From NCBI RefSeq assembly GCF_013394165.1, contig NZ_CP041330.1:186001-250000 (forward strand): a DNA stretch of 64,000 nt. Direction: 5' to 3'. Position 1 is the stretch's first letter, and each line of letters starts with the position of its first letter. The translations under genes and the position numbers were made by a program. Shown here piece by piece: positions 17,025 to 25,243 of this stretch. The stretch is from Pseudoalteromonas sp. Scap06. GTDB taxonomy: Bacteria; Pseudomonadota; Gammaproteobacteria; Enterobacterales; Alteromonadaceae. The notes below the pieces were generated by a model. The model made no database searches. It was not told the DNA's origin and saw only the letters and a list, made by a program, of their open reading frames with translations.

Positions 17025-18146
17025 CTAAAGCTCAAAAACGTTTGTAAAAAACTTATAAAGCTCAGTGCCTTGGTTCACACTAGCTGAGGCAAAATGCAAT
17101 ATCGCAATCGCATCAAGATCAAAGCTTAATGTTTGCAGTGGTTGTTCGCTTAGGTAGCGTTCCATTCGCAGTATTTTAGCTATAGGTTCGCCCGCTTTAA
17201 TGTGCCCACCAAGAGGGGCTAAGTATTCAACCATGCCACCCATAGGTGCATAGTAAGCAATATAATCATTTAGTTGGCAGCCATACCTTGTCATCACCTT
17301 TGGCTTGTAGGAGGCATCAACAAATACTTTCTTATGATTTAAATAACTTAAAATACTATTGGCATCGTCTAGTGCAGCGCTTAAATCTATTTTTTCTTGG
17401 CTTCCTAGCTCTACCGTAAAGGCTTCAACTTGTACGTTAAAATTTCGGCCTTGCTGAGCAAGTTGCTCGCTAAGTTGCCACCATGGACAAAAGCTCGCTT
17501 CATCCATTGCCCCATCAAAGTCATTAGGGATCACTAGCACATGGGGAATATTAAAGTAACGGGCACTTTCTGTGGCATATTCAGGACAATATAAGTGCTG
17601 ACTAGAAATAGGGCCAGTGTGTAAATCTAAAACAATATCAGCCTGATGCGCTAGTCTTTGTAAGTTTAGCGCTATGCGTTTACCGGTTGTTAAACGATAG
17701 TCTGGGCCATTAAGTTGCTGCTCAACATCATTAATTAACGCGGTTTTAAATGCTGTTTTTAGAGCTGTATCGTCAGCGTCGCAGTATTGCTTTGCAAACT
17801 GTGATGCAAGCTGATTATTACAGTGATACATACGATTCCAATTAGTCCCCGTAATAGGATCGAATCGGCCAAGCGTAAATTCGCCCGATTTTTGATTACA
17901 GCCAATGGGGTTAGCGTAGGGAACTAAGGTAATGTCACCTTTTAAATTAAGGTTTTTTAGCTGTTCAAGTAGCTGATAAATAACCGCGTTACCTTGTACT
18001 TCGGCGCCATGCATATTAGCTTGTATATACACACTTGGGCCTGTGCCATCGCCCTTTAAACGATAGACAGAAATAGTCAGTGGTAGGCCATTTGCCACTT
18101 CACCAACTACAATATTTTCCTGGCTTATAGCTGTGGTGTTATTCAT
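17025..18146 (-). CDS. AstE/aspartoacylase-family zinc deacylase in the lysine operon
   Basis: A 373-residue member of the succinylglutamate desuccinylase/aspartoacylase family (M14-like zinc hydrolases). Zinc ligands are visible as His46 and Glu49 in ANMHGAEVQGN and His176 in DLHTG; the likely catalytic base is Glu246 in AFTVELGS. The C-terminal 80 residues form a beta-rich domain (YAPMGGMVEYLAPLGGHIKAGEPI) similar to a biotinyl-lipoyl fold, as in COG3608 deacylases. It is the fourth gene after a lysine riboswitch and dapA-, dapD- and lysA-like genes, five bases from lysA. By position it could remove the succinyl group that a DapD-like enzyme adds, a job normally done by DapE. This role is inference; it could also act on another N-acyl amino acid. 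Confidence 0.8.
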   Translation of the reverse strand: MNNTTAISQENIVVGEVANGLPLTISVYRLKGDGTGPSVYIQANMHGAEVQGNAVIYQLLEQLKNLNLKGDITLVPYANPIGCNQKSGEFTLGRFDPITGTNWNRMYHCNNQLASQFAKQYCDADDTALKTAFKTALINDVEQQLNGPDYRLTTGKRIALNLQRLAHQADIVLDLHTGPISSQHLYCPEYATESARYFNIPHVLVIPNDFDGAMDEASFCPWWQLSEQLAQQGRNFNVQVEAFTVELGSQEKIDLSAALDDANSILSYLNHKKVFVDASYKPKVMTRYGCQLNDYIAYYAPMGGMVEYLAPLGGHIKAGEPIAKILRMERYLSEQPLQTLSFDLDAIAILHFASASVNQGTELYKFFTNVFEL

Positions 18147-18151
18147 TTTTA

Positions 18152-19357
18152 TTACCTCAAGTAGTGGCTTGCATCTTCTGCTTGGCGAATACAGTTGATT
18201 TCGCCATGGTGTATAACATATTCACCGGCCAGTTCATGGCACAAAAAGTACGGCATACTTTCGGTAAAACCATAAGCACCGCATTGACTAAACACCAGCC
18301 AGTCGTGTTCATCTAAATCGCCCGGTAATTGGTGCTCCCCTAAGCAATCCAGCGCGGTACATAATGGCCCATATAGGCTCATTGCTTGGTTTGCTGCGTT
18401 TGAATCACGTAATAAACGCGCAGGAAAGTCTTGATTAGTAACCGCAGGGCGCAATAAGTGATTAATACCGCCGCTCATAATTACCTGCTGTTGGCCGTAG
18501 TTTAATTTGCGCTCAACCACCGGTGTGGCGTAGTGGCCGCATTCGCCTACAGCATAGCGACCTAGTTCCATCCACAGCTCTTTAACACCCGCATCGCGTT
18601 TAATCTTTGCAAGGGCTGCTATTAATGCATCCCAGCTTAAAGTCGGGTCATTAAGGGTGTAAGGAATACCTAAACCGCCACCTAAATCTAAAATATTCAG
18701 ATTTATATTTAAGTTATTAGCAAGGACTGTAAGTGGTGTAATCATTTGCGACCACAGATCTGCAAGTTTGTCGCTGCTGAGCATGTTACCCCACTGAAAA
18801 ATATGTAGGCCATCAAAGCTCAATGCTGTGTAGTCTTTAGTATTTAGCGATTGCCATTCATCGCACCCTAAGCCAAATGGAGTAAGGCTATCACCACCAA
18901 GTGGGTTTTTATCACCCTCGGGCCAGCGTAATTGAACACGCAGTAATACTTGCAACTGGCACTGCTGGGCATTGGCTTGTTCGTTTAACCAACGCACCTG
19001 ATTAAGACTTTCTGCCACAAAGGTGCGTACGCCACGTGCAATAAAATGTTTAATTTGTTTTGGGCTTTTAGCAGGGCCCGTGTTGAGCACGCGCTCGCTG
19101 TTAATTCCTTGGGCAAGTACTTGCTCAAGTTCGCCTTTACTTGCAACATCAAAGTTAAAACCAGCGTTATCTAAACTTTGTATCACTTTAGATAGGGGAT
19201 TGGCTTTAACCGCATACCAAAGCTTTACTTCGGTTTGCGCCACTAAGTGCGCAAGGTGCGCATCTAGTGAGTCGAGGTCGTAGACAAAAAATGGAGTATC
19301 GAGTTTACTCGAAAGCTCATCAATAGCGCTTTTAACGGGCGTGCTCAAAAAGGTCAT
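18152..19357 (-). CDS. Diaminopimelate-decarboxylase-like PLP enzyme (LysA family)
   Basis: A fold-III PLP-dependent decarboxylase of 401 residues, the family that includes LysA and carboxynorspermidine decarboxylase. The PLP lysine is Lys51 in YAVKANPLS. The phosphate-binding GGGLGIPY loop, the ELGRY substrate strand, PLCTALD with its Cys, and the CGAYGF motif with the catalytic Tyr are all present. In the lysine pathway it would convert meso-diaminopimelate to lysine. Its start codon overlaps the stop of the dapD-like gene by one base (TAATG), so they are translationally coupled. Carboxynorspermidine decarboxylase is the main alternative, but the lysine riboswitch upstream favours the lysine role. 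Confidence 0.82.
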   Translation of the reverse strand: MTFLSTPVKSAIDELSSKLDTPFFVYDLDSLDAHLAHLVAQTEVKLWYAVKANPLSKVIQSLDNAGFNFDVASKGELEQVLAQGINSERVLNTGPAKSPKQIKHFIARGVRTFVAESLNQVRWLNEQANAQQCQLQVLLRVQLRWPEGDKNPLGGDSLTPFGLGCDEWQSLNTKDYTALSFDGLHIFQWGNMLSSDKLADLWSQMITPLTVLANNLNINLNILDLGGGLGIPYTLNDPTLSWDALIAALAKIKRDAGVKELWMELGRYAVGECGHYATPVVERKLNYGQQQVIMSGGINHLLRPAVTNQDFPARLLRDSNAANQAMSLYGPLCTALDCLGEHQLPGDLDEHDWLVFSQCGAYGFTESMPYFLCHELAGEYVIHHGEINCIRQAEDASHYLR

Positions 19358-20097
19358 TAACGTAAAACCTCTTCAAGCAATAATGACGCGTCACTTTGCT
19401 CGTCCCGGTATTTAACAATTAAGGCACACGACATACTCAAGCCTTGAGCACGCGCCCAGTCGTTTGACGCAGGGCGAGAGCCTGGGATCACAATCGCGTA
19501 TTCAGGGATTGCTTCGCCTTTATCAAGCTGACGCTCATTAACGCAGTCATAAACAGGGATGGTTGCAGATAAGCGAACACCTGGGGCTAGTACCGCGCCT
19601 TTTTTAACTACCACGCCTTCAACAATCACACAGCCTGCACCAATGAATGCATCGTCTTCTATGACCACAGGGCTTGCGCCAATGGGCTCAAGTACCCCGC
19701 CTAATTGTACCGCGGCGCTCAAATGAACATTTTTACCCACTTGCGCACATGAGCCAACCAATGCGTGGCTATCTACCATAGTGCCCTCGTCAATAAAGGC
19801 GCCAATATTTACGTACGCAGGTGGCATAATAATAGTGCCTTTGGCAATATGTGCACCACGGCGCACACTTGAACCACCTGGCACCATGCGAACGCCTGCT
19901 GTGGCTTCAAAGCATTGCGGCGCTAGATTATGTTTATCTACAAAGCCACCAGGAAACTCCATGTTAGTGCCGTTTTTAAATGCCTCTAAAATGCCTTGCT
20001 TTACTTCTACGTTAGCGTGCCATTGGCCGTTTTCGTCTTGTGTTGCTGCGCGAACTGCGCCCGTTTCTAAATTATTTAATAGTTCTAACCAGCTCAT
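19357..20097 (-). CDS. Tetrahydrodipicolinate N-succinyltransferase-like enzyme (DapD family)
   Basis: A 246-residue left-handed beta-helix acyltransferase. From about residue 60 it shows hexapeptide repeats and the DapD signature: MVPGGSSVRRGAHIAKG, YVNIGAFIDEGTMVDSHALVGSCAQVG, and VQLGGVLEPIGASPVVIEDDAFIGAGC. It would acylate the amine of tetrahydrodipicolinate using succinyl-CoA. It is shorter than the usual gammaproteobacterial DapD (about 274 residues) at the N-terminus. It sits between dapA-like (15-base gap) and lysA-like genes in a riboswitch-controlled operon. I cannot tell succinyl-CoA from acetyl-CoA use by eye. Confidence 0.85.
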   Translation of the reverse strand: MSWLELLNNLETGAVRAATQDENGQWHANVEVKQGILEAFKNGTNMEFPGGFVDKHNLAPQCFEATAGVRMVPGGSSVRRGAHIAKGTIIMPPAYVNIGAFIDEGTMVDSHALVGSCAQVGKNVHLSAAVQLGGVLEPIGASPVVIEDDAFIGAGCVIVEGVVVKKGAVLAPGVRLSATIPVYDCVNERQLDKGEAIPEYAIVIPGSRPASNDWARAQGLSMSCALIVKYRDEQSDASLLLEEVLR

Positions 20098-20112
20098 TAT
20101 AAAAACCTGTAT

Positions 20113-20997
20113 TTAATGCCAAGATAAAATGGTGTTGTTTGCCGATGAAATGTCATCTGTGTGTGTCAGCTCAAGGTGTGTTAAAGGTGGACGTAAATGC
20201 GGACTGCTAATACGCCCTTGTAAATGCATTAACACTTTGACTGGGATAGGGTTTGCTACTGAAAATAAACTATTGATAGCGCTAGACCATTGGACAAAAA
20301 GATTAGGATGTTGGCCGCTTAAACTGCGCTTTACAAACTCATGGGTTTGCACTGGCCATGCATTGGCTGCAACCGACACTAAACCTTTTGCACCTGCTTG
20401 GGCAAAATAAGGCATGAGGGCATCGTCACCACTAAAAATGGCTAGTTCAGGCGCTGCTTGTCGATAGGCTTCAAATTGAGAAATACAGCCACTGGCTTCT
20501 TTGAGTGCCCATAAATTTTTATGTTGTTTGAGGTTTTCAATGGTTGCAATGGGAATGCTAACCGCACTACGTCCTGGTACGTTATAAAGCATACAAGGAT
20601 GAGAACTGGCATTGAGCAGGCTTTCAAACCAATGGGTTTGCCCCACTGCACCGGGTTTGGCGTACAAAGGCGAGCCAAGTAAAAAACCATGAATAGGCAG
20701 TTGGTTGCAGTAGTTAACCCATTCAAGCTGCTGCTTTAAGTTACTACCACCGACTGCGACCATAAGCGGGACGCTCGGCTCTAATTGGCAGACATGCTCT
20801 ACGATGGCTTGCTGCTCTTTTAGGGTCAGGGCTAACCCTTCGCCAGTGCTACCAAGTAATAAAATGCCGTTGTTAGCGGCTTCTTGTTCGGCCACCAAGG
20901 TGTCTAAGGTTGCGTAATCAACTAGGCCATTTTGATCAAATGGGGTGATCAGCGCAGTCCATAAATGGAAATTGTTAATATTGAAGTTGTTGATCAT
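20113..20997 (-). CDS. dapA: 4-hydroxy-tetrahydrodipicolinate synthase (DapA family)
   Basis: A class I aldolase-fold enzyme of 294 residues that condenses pyruvate with aspartate semialdehyde in lysine and diaminopimelate synthesis. The catalytic Schiff-base Lys is in LWALKEASG, the Tyr/Arg pair in YNVPGRS and the Tyr donor in SPLYAKPG. The substrate loop reads GSTGEGLAL where the usual form is GTTGE, a conservative Thr-to-Ser change. It is the first gene after the lysine riboswitch, with a leader of about 130 bases between the aptamer and the ATG. I expect another dapA elsewhere in the genome, since a cell with a single copy usually has it outside such an operon, but this cannot be seen here. 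Confidence 0.88.
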   Translation of the reverse strand: MINNFNINNFHLWTALITPFDQNGLVDYATLDTLVAEQEAANNGILLLGSTGEGLALTLKEQQAIVEHVCQLEPSVPLMVAVGGSNLKQQLEWVNYCNQLPIHGFLLGSPLYAKPGAVGQTHWFESLLNASSHPCMLYNVPGRSAVSIPIATIENLKQHKNLWALKEASGCISQFEAYRQAAPELAIFSGDDALMPYFAQAGAKGLVSVAANAWPVQTHEFVKRSLSGQHPNLFVQWSSAINSLFSVANPIPVKVLMHLQGRISSPHLRPPLTHLELTHTDDISSANNTILSWH

Positions 20998-21128
20998 CTC
21001 TCACGAACTTATAGGGCATTCGTCGAGTTATTGGCGGGTATTTAGGGTGCCTGACTCTTTGAATGTATTTATAATTCGAAGAGCGAATGGGCTTAAATAA
21101 TAGGGCGCACGGCCTTATTATACTAAGA

Positions 21129-21300
21129 CCAGAAGCTCTCCACCAAATATGTTATTGGTGACAGTCGCTAGGATTCAACCTAGTCGCCCGAAGTAACCTT
21201 TCACAAAAAAGTGTTACCTCTCGGCGTTAATTCCCCTCACGTATGCTCAATGGAGTTTGCGCTCCTAACATACGCTACCTGAATAACGCACCTCTTCCAG
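21129..21300 (-). ncRNA. Lysine riboswitch (L-box)
   Basis: Read leftward, the strand carries the L-box consensus in order: GGAAGAGGTGCG, GTTAGGAGC, TGAGGGGAATTAACGCCGAG, a variable hairpin (GGTAAC...GTTACT-like), GGGCGACTAGG with its partner CCTAGCGACTGTCACC, and GGTGGAGAGCTTCTGG. P1 forms from CTGGAAG (21294-21300) with CTTCTGG (21129-21135), including two wobble pairs. It sits in the 5' leader of the dapA-dapD-lysA-deacylase operon. Downstream (about 21085-21125) a weak stem AATAAGGC...GCCCTATT followed by ATTT might be the expression platform, but there is no strong terminator, so translational control is also possible. Confidence 0.93.
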
Positions 21301-21491
21301 CCCTTTGCACTTGCTATTGAAAAATCAATCAACAAATACAATGTAATAGGGTAAGTGTGGCGATTAAACCACTTTAGCCGTCTAGGTGTCAAGTGACTAA
21401 ATACAGAATAGTTCATCGATAATAGCAACGGTTACGTATTGGCTGCTTTTCTCGTAAACTAGTTTCATGGTCGAAGTAAGGTATTAAGCAG

Positions 21492-22190
21492 ATGGAAAAA
21501 TTTAGCGATATTTATAAGCGTGCAGTGGAGCGAAAGGGCTCTGAAAAAATGCTTAAATTGTTACTCTCAAAACCTTTATCAACAAAGCAACTCGTCACAT
21601 TAAGTGATGATGATTGGCTAGAAGAATTTACTCGGAAAGTTTTTCAAAGTGGTTTTTATTGGTCGGTGATCAACAGTAAGTGGGCCGGATTTAGAGAGGT
21701 TTTCTGGGATTTCAGTGTTGAAAAATTATTGATGATGCCACCAGACATTTTAGAACAAAAAGCCAGTGACGAACGGATTGTGCGCAATTATAAAAAAGTA
21801 AAAACCATTACTGATAATGCGTATATGATCCACGAAGTTGCAGAGCAACACGGCAGCTTTAGTGAGTTTATTGCTAACTGGCCAAGTGAAGATATTATTG
21901 GCTTGTGGGCGTATTTAAAAAAGCATGGTGCGAGGCTGGGTGGTAATACCGGCCCTTATGCGCTGCGCGCCTTAGGAAAAGATACTTTTTTACTTTCAAG
22001 AGACGTAGAAAGCTATTTGCGTGCACATAAAATTATAGATGGTGGATTGCAAACTAAAAAGTCACTAAGTGCGGCGCAGGCATTCTTTAATGAACTGCAG
22101 CAGCAAAGCGGCTTAAGCATGCAAGAGCTAAGCTTAATTGTCGCTTATGGTGTCGGCGACAATCGCGTAGGTATCAGCCAAAAACAATAG
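21492..22190 (+). CDS. Tag-like HhH-GPD DNA-3-methyladenine glycosylase
   Basis: A 232-residue protein of the 3-methyladenine DNA glycosylase I (Tag) fold. Helical signatures are EEFTRKVFQSGFYWSVINSKWAGFREVFWDF and the helix-hairpin-helix area GLWAYLKKHGARLGGNTGPYALRALGKDTFLLSRDVESYL. The zinc-snap residues of E. coli Tag (Cys near the N-terminus, C-terminal His and Cys) are absent, so it is a divergent branch whose base specificity is open. It ends eight bases before selO, so the two are likely one operon, divergent from the riboswitch operon. Confidence 0.75.
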   Translation: MEKFSDIYKRAVERKGSEKMLKLLLSKPLSTKQLVTLSDDDWLEEFTRKVFQSGFYWSVINSKWAGFREVFWDFSVEKLLMMPPDILEQKASDERIVRNYKKVKTITDNAYMIHEVAEQHGSFSEFIANWPSEDIIGLWAYLKKHGARLGGNTGPYALRALGKDTFLLSRDVESYLRAHKIIDGGLQTKKSLSAAQAFFNELQQQSGLSMQELSLIVAYGVGDNRVGISQKQ

Positions 22191-22198
22191 GATTAAAC

Positions 22199-23608
22199 AT
22201 GAAATTAGTGCCAAGGTATACCGACATTGGTGAGGGGTTTGCAATTAGCGATCATCCAGCCAAGGTGACAGCGCCACAGTTATTGTTATGGAATGAGCCC
22301 TTAGCCGAACAATTTAATATACAAGTGAATGCCGATTCTCGGGCAAATATATTCAGTGGAAATGAACCTCAAGCAGTTTCTGCAGTTGCATTAGGGTATT
22401 CGGGTCATCAGTTTGGTCATTTTTCTCCACGCTTAGGAGACGGCCGAGCGCATTTACTTGGCGCGATTAGTGATGATAAAAACCAGCTTTGGGATGTGCA
22501 ATTAAAAGGCGCTGGCGCTACGCCATTCTCGCGTGGTGGAGATGGGCGCTGTGCATTAGGTCCCGCCATTCGCGAGTACGTAATGAGCGAAGCAATGCAT
22601 GCGCTTGGCATTCCAACAACGCGTTGTTTAGCCGTGGTTGGTAGTGGTGAAACTGTTTATCGTAACCCACCTCAACCTGGCGCTATTGTAACGCGACTCG
22701 CGAGTAGCCATATTCGAGTAGGCTCATTTCAATATTTAGCTACCCAAGGCGATTTGACCAGTCTAAAAAACTTAGCCGATTTAGCCATTCAAAGACATTA
22801 CCCTGAAATTAACAGCACTGGCGCCCAGCGATACTTGGATTTTTTAGCCGCAGTGATAACCAATCAAGTTAACTTAATCGTAAGTTGGATGAGGGTGGGG
22901 TTTATTCATGGGGTAATGAATACCGACAACACCTTAATTAGTGGTGAAACCATAGATTACGGTCCATGTGCCATGATGAACCAGTTTGATTTTGATACCG
23001 TGTTTAGCTCTATTGATAAGCAAGGGCGTTACGCATTTGGTAATCAGCCAAACATGGCGAGTTGGAACTGTGCTCGCTTAGCAGAGAGTCTAATGGCACT
23101 AATAAGTGACGACGATGAGCAAGCCGTAGCAAGGCTGACACCTATCATTGCAGACTTTTCGACCCAATTTAATCAGCAATTTAGCGCTATGTGGGCACAA
23201 AAGTTAGGGCTAACAATAGCTGATGCTAAAGATAATGAGCTGGTGGGAGAGTTGCTAGGGTTATTAAAAGAATACCAGCTTGATTATACCAATACTTTTA
23301 ATGCGTTAACTGAGTCGTTAAATGGGCAAGCTGAAATACCATCAGTACTCGCCTCTTGGGCGCAGAAATGGCAAACACGAACTAATGAGCACAGCTATCA
23401 AGTGATGCGACAAGCCAATCCGGGTGTGATTCCTCGTAATCATATTATTGAAGAGATTATTTCTCAGTACACTACGCATGGGGATAGTGAGCTACTCAGT
23501 CGTTTTAGCAAAGTGATGTCGAGCCCTTACACAAGCAATATGCAAGCTACAGAGTTTCAAACGCCGCCCGAAGATGATAAGAATTATCGTACTTTTTGTG
23601 GTACTTAA
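22199..23608 (+). CDS. selO: Protein adenylyltransferase SelO (YdiU)
   Basis: A pseudokinase-fold enzyme that transfers AMP from ATP to protein Ser, Thr or Tyr residues and takes part in the oxidative stress response. The 469 residues are close to E. coli YdiU (478). Family signatures are GYSGHQFGHFSPRLGDGRAH, the Lys-containing LKGAGATPFSRGGDGRC, the IREYVMSEAM helix, GVMNTDNT (metal-binding Asn and Asp) and DYGP. The C-terminus ends FCGT with a Cys near the end, in the place where some homologues carry the redox Cys or selenocysteine; there is no in-frame TGA to suggest selenocysteine here. It follows the Tag-like gene at eight bases. Confidence 0.93.
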   Translation: MKLVPRYTDIGEGFAISDHPAKVTAPQLLLWNEPLAEQFNIQVNADSRANIFSGNEPQAVSAVALGYSGHQFGHFSPRLGDGRAHLLGAISDDKNQLWDVQLKGAGATPFSRGGDGRCALGPAIREYVMSEAMHALGIPTTRCLAVVGSGETVYRNPPQPGAIVTRLASSHIRVGSFQYLATQGDLTSLKNLADLAIQRHYPEINSTGAQRYLDFLAAVITNQVNLIVSWMRVGFIHGVMNTDNTLISGETIDYGPCAMMNQFDFDTVFSSIDKQGRYAFGNQPNMASWNCARLAESLMALISDDDEQAVARLTPIIADFSTQFNQQFSAMWAQKLGLTIADAKDNELVGELLGLLKEYQLDYTNTFNALTESLNGQAEIPSVLASWAQKWQTRTNEHSYQVMRQANPGVIPRNHIIEEIISQYTTHGDSELLSRFSKVMSSPYTSNMQATEFQTPPEDDKNYRTFCGT

Positions 23609-23929
23609 GTGTTGCTTTTTGCATTTGAAAATGAATATAAAAGGTCATTTTTTACCACGGCGATGTTCATTCATAGAGCAAACTATGAGCGGGTGATACC
23701 ATGATACCTATAAAGGCCAGTGATCGTATGGGGTTTAAAGCGATTGTTTGCTTTTTGAACTAGTCTTTGTTCAGTAACATTTTTTATGGGCTAGTTTTAT
23801 TATCCTAGATATTGGAAAAATATATTTGCGTTAAGTATTGATTAACAAAGGCTCAGTTACTGTATAGGTAAGTTAGAAGGGCTAGCAATGCTTAGCTACA
23901 TTTTTAGTTGTTAAAATGGGAAGAAAACA
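23609..23929 (+). other. Intergenic region selO-ompA family gene
   Basis: A stretch of 321 bases with no convincing gene and no clear terminator. TTGATT (about 23838) followed after 17 bases by TGTATA is a weak promoter candidate for the OmpA-family gene, whose ribosome site GGAAG is at about 23918-23922. Confidence 0.4.
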
Positions 23930-24991
23930 ATGAAATTGAAATCACTTACAATTGCCATTGCGTTAGCTGCAACTAGCGCATCAACTTTTGCTGCCGAACA
24001 AGAAGGTTTTTACATCGGTGCGTTCGGTGACTACTACGATGCTTCGTGGAAAAACATGCGTGATCAAGCTGGCCTTGACGTTAATGAGTCAACAGGTTGG
24101 GGTGCTGAATTAGGTTACCGCTTTAATGATTACTGGAGCGCGCGTTTAGAATACGCAGACCTAGACTTCAATGCACATGATAAAGTACTTAACAACCGCA
24201 ACGATATTGACGGCGAACGTTACGGTATTGATGCGCTTTACCACTTTGGCGGCGGTCCTTTTTACGGTTTATTCGGTTTGAAAGATATTGATGTTGTTGA
24301 TGACAACACGTTTGTAAATGCAGGTGTAGGTTACCGACACTTTGTTACAGACAACTTCTTTGTAAATGCTGAAACCAGTGTTTACCAAGGTTTAGATAAA
24401 GGCTACACAGATGTTGGCGCAAAGTTAGGTATTAACTACTTCTTTGGCCAGAAATCAGCACCAGTAGCACCAGTTGAACCTGCTCCTGAGCCTGTAGTTG
24501 AAGCTGCAGTAGTTGCTCCTCTAGATAGTGACAACGACGGCGTGATTGATGCTAATGACAAATGCGCCAACACACCAGTAACAGATGCAGTTGATAGTGA
24601 CGGGTGCACTTTATACGAAGAGTCTAAAGTAACTACTAAGCTATTAGTCACTTTCCCACATGACTCAGCCATTGTTAAACAAAGATATTTTGATGATATA
24701 GCTGCGGTATCAAAATTCATGAAAGAGTATACAGATACAACTGTACTACTTGAGGGTCATGCTTCAGCAGTGGGTGATGCTGGCTACAATAAAAAGCTTT
24801 CTCAAAAGCGTGCCGACGATGTTGCCGATGAGTTAGTAAAAGATGGTATTTCAAGAGAGCGTATCAGTACAATAGGTTATGGTGAGGAGCGTCTTGTAAA
24901 TAAAGCGAATACGGCAGAAGCACACGCAGAAAATCGCCGTGTTGAAGCGCATATATCAACCGTTGAGCGCGTAAAAGTTAAACGTAAATAG
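23930..24991 (+). CDS. OmpA-family outer-membrane protein with TSP3 linker
   Basis: A 353-residue outer-membrane protein with signal peptide MKLKSLTIAIALAATSASTFA. Residues about 24-180 form an eight-strand barrel, with alternating aromatic strands such as GFYIGAFGDYYDAS and YWSARLEYADL, ending in NYFFGQK. A proline-rich linker (VAPVEPAPEPVVEA) leads to one thrombospondin type 3 calcium repeat (DSDNDGVIDANDKCANTPV...DSDGC) with two Cys. The C-terminal OmpA domain (about 235-345) binds peptidoglycan through LLEGHAS, the NKKLSQKRADDV helix and NRRVE. It tethers outer membrane to cell wall. It is monocistronic with its own terminator. Confidence 0.9.
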   Translation: MKLKSLTIAIALAATSASTFAAEQEGFYIGAFGDYYDASWKNMRDQAGLDVNESTGWGAELGYRFNDYWSARLEYADLDFNAHDKVLNNRNDIDGERYGIDALYHFGGGPFYGLFGLKDIDVVDDNTFVNAGVGYRHFVTDNFFVNAETSVYQGLDKGYTDVGAKLGINYFFGQKSAPVAPVEPAPEPVVEAAVVAPLDSDNDGVIDANDKCANTPVTDAVDSDGCTLYEESKVTTKLLVTFPHDSAIVKQRYFDDIAAVSKFMKEYTDTTVLLEGHASAVGDAGYNKKLSQKRADDVADELVKDGISRERISTIGYGEERLVNKANTAEAHAENRRVEAHISTVERVKVKRK

Positions 24992-25009
24992 TACTACTAC
25001 TTTACAAAT

Positions 25010-25034
25010 AACCCAGCTTAGGCTGGGTTTTTTT
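25010..25034 (+). terminator. Rho-independent terminator of the OmpA-family gene
   Basis: An eight-base-pair AACCCAGC/GCTGGGTT stem with a four-base loop, then seven T residues, 18 bases past the stop codon. Confidence 0.9.
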
Positions 25035-25243
25035 ATGGCTGTTAATAAGTATTCATGAAAGTTGATTTTATGAAATCCACTATTCATATTATTAATAATC
25101 GGTATAACTAGCTGCCTAAGTGGATGGATTTTAATCTATGCATAAAAGCTTTATAATCGAGCGTTAGAATACTATAAGTATTGGGTTATGGTTTGTTTTA
25201 TAAACACTTCCGAATACTTTCACGTCACCAAGAGGGCAATACT

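Noticed and set aside
21237..21428. 63-codon leftward reading frame upstream of the dapA-like gene
   Set aside because: It overlaps the lysine riboswitch; the bases are explained by aptamer structure and the product has no family features.
23701..23763. 20-codon ATG frame between selO and the OmpA gene
   Set aside because: Too short and no suitable ribosome site.
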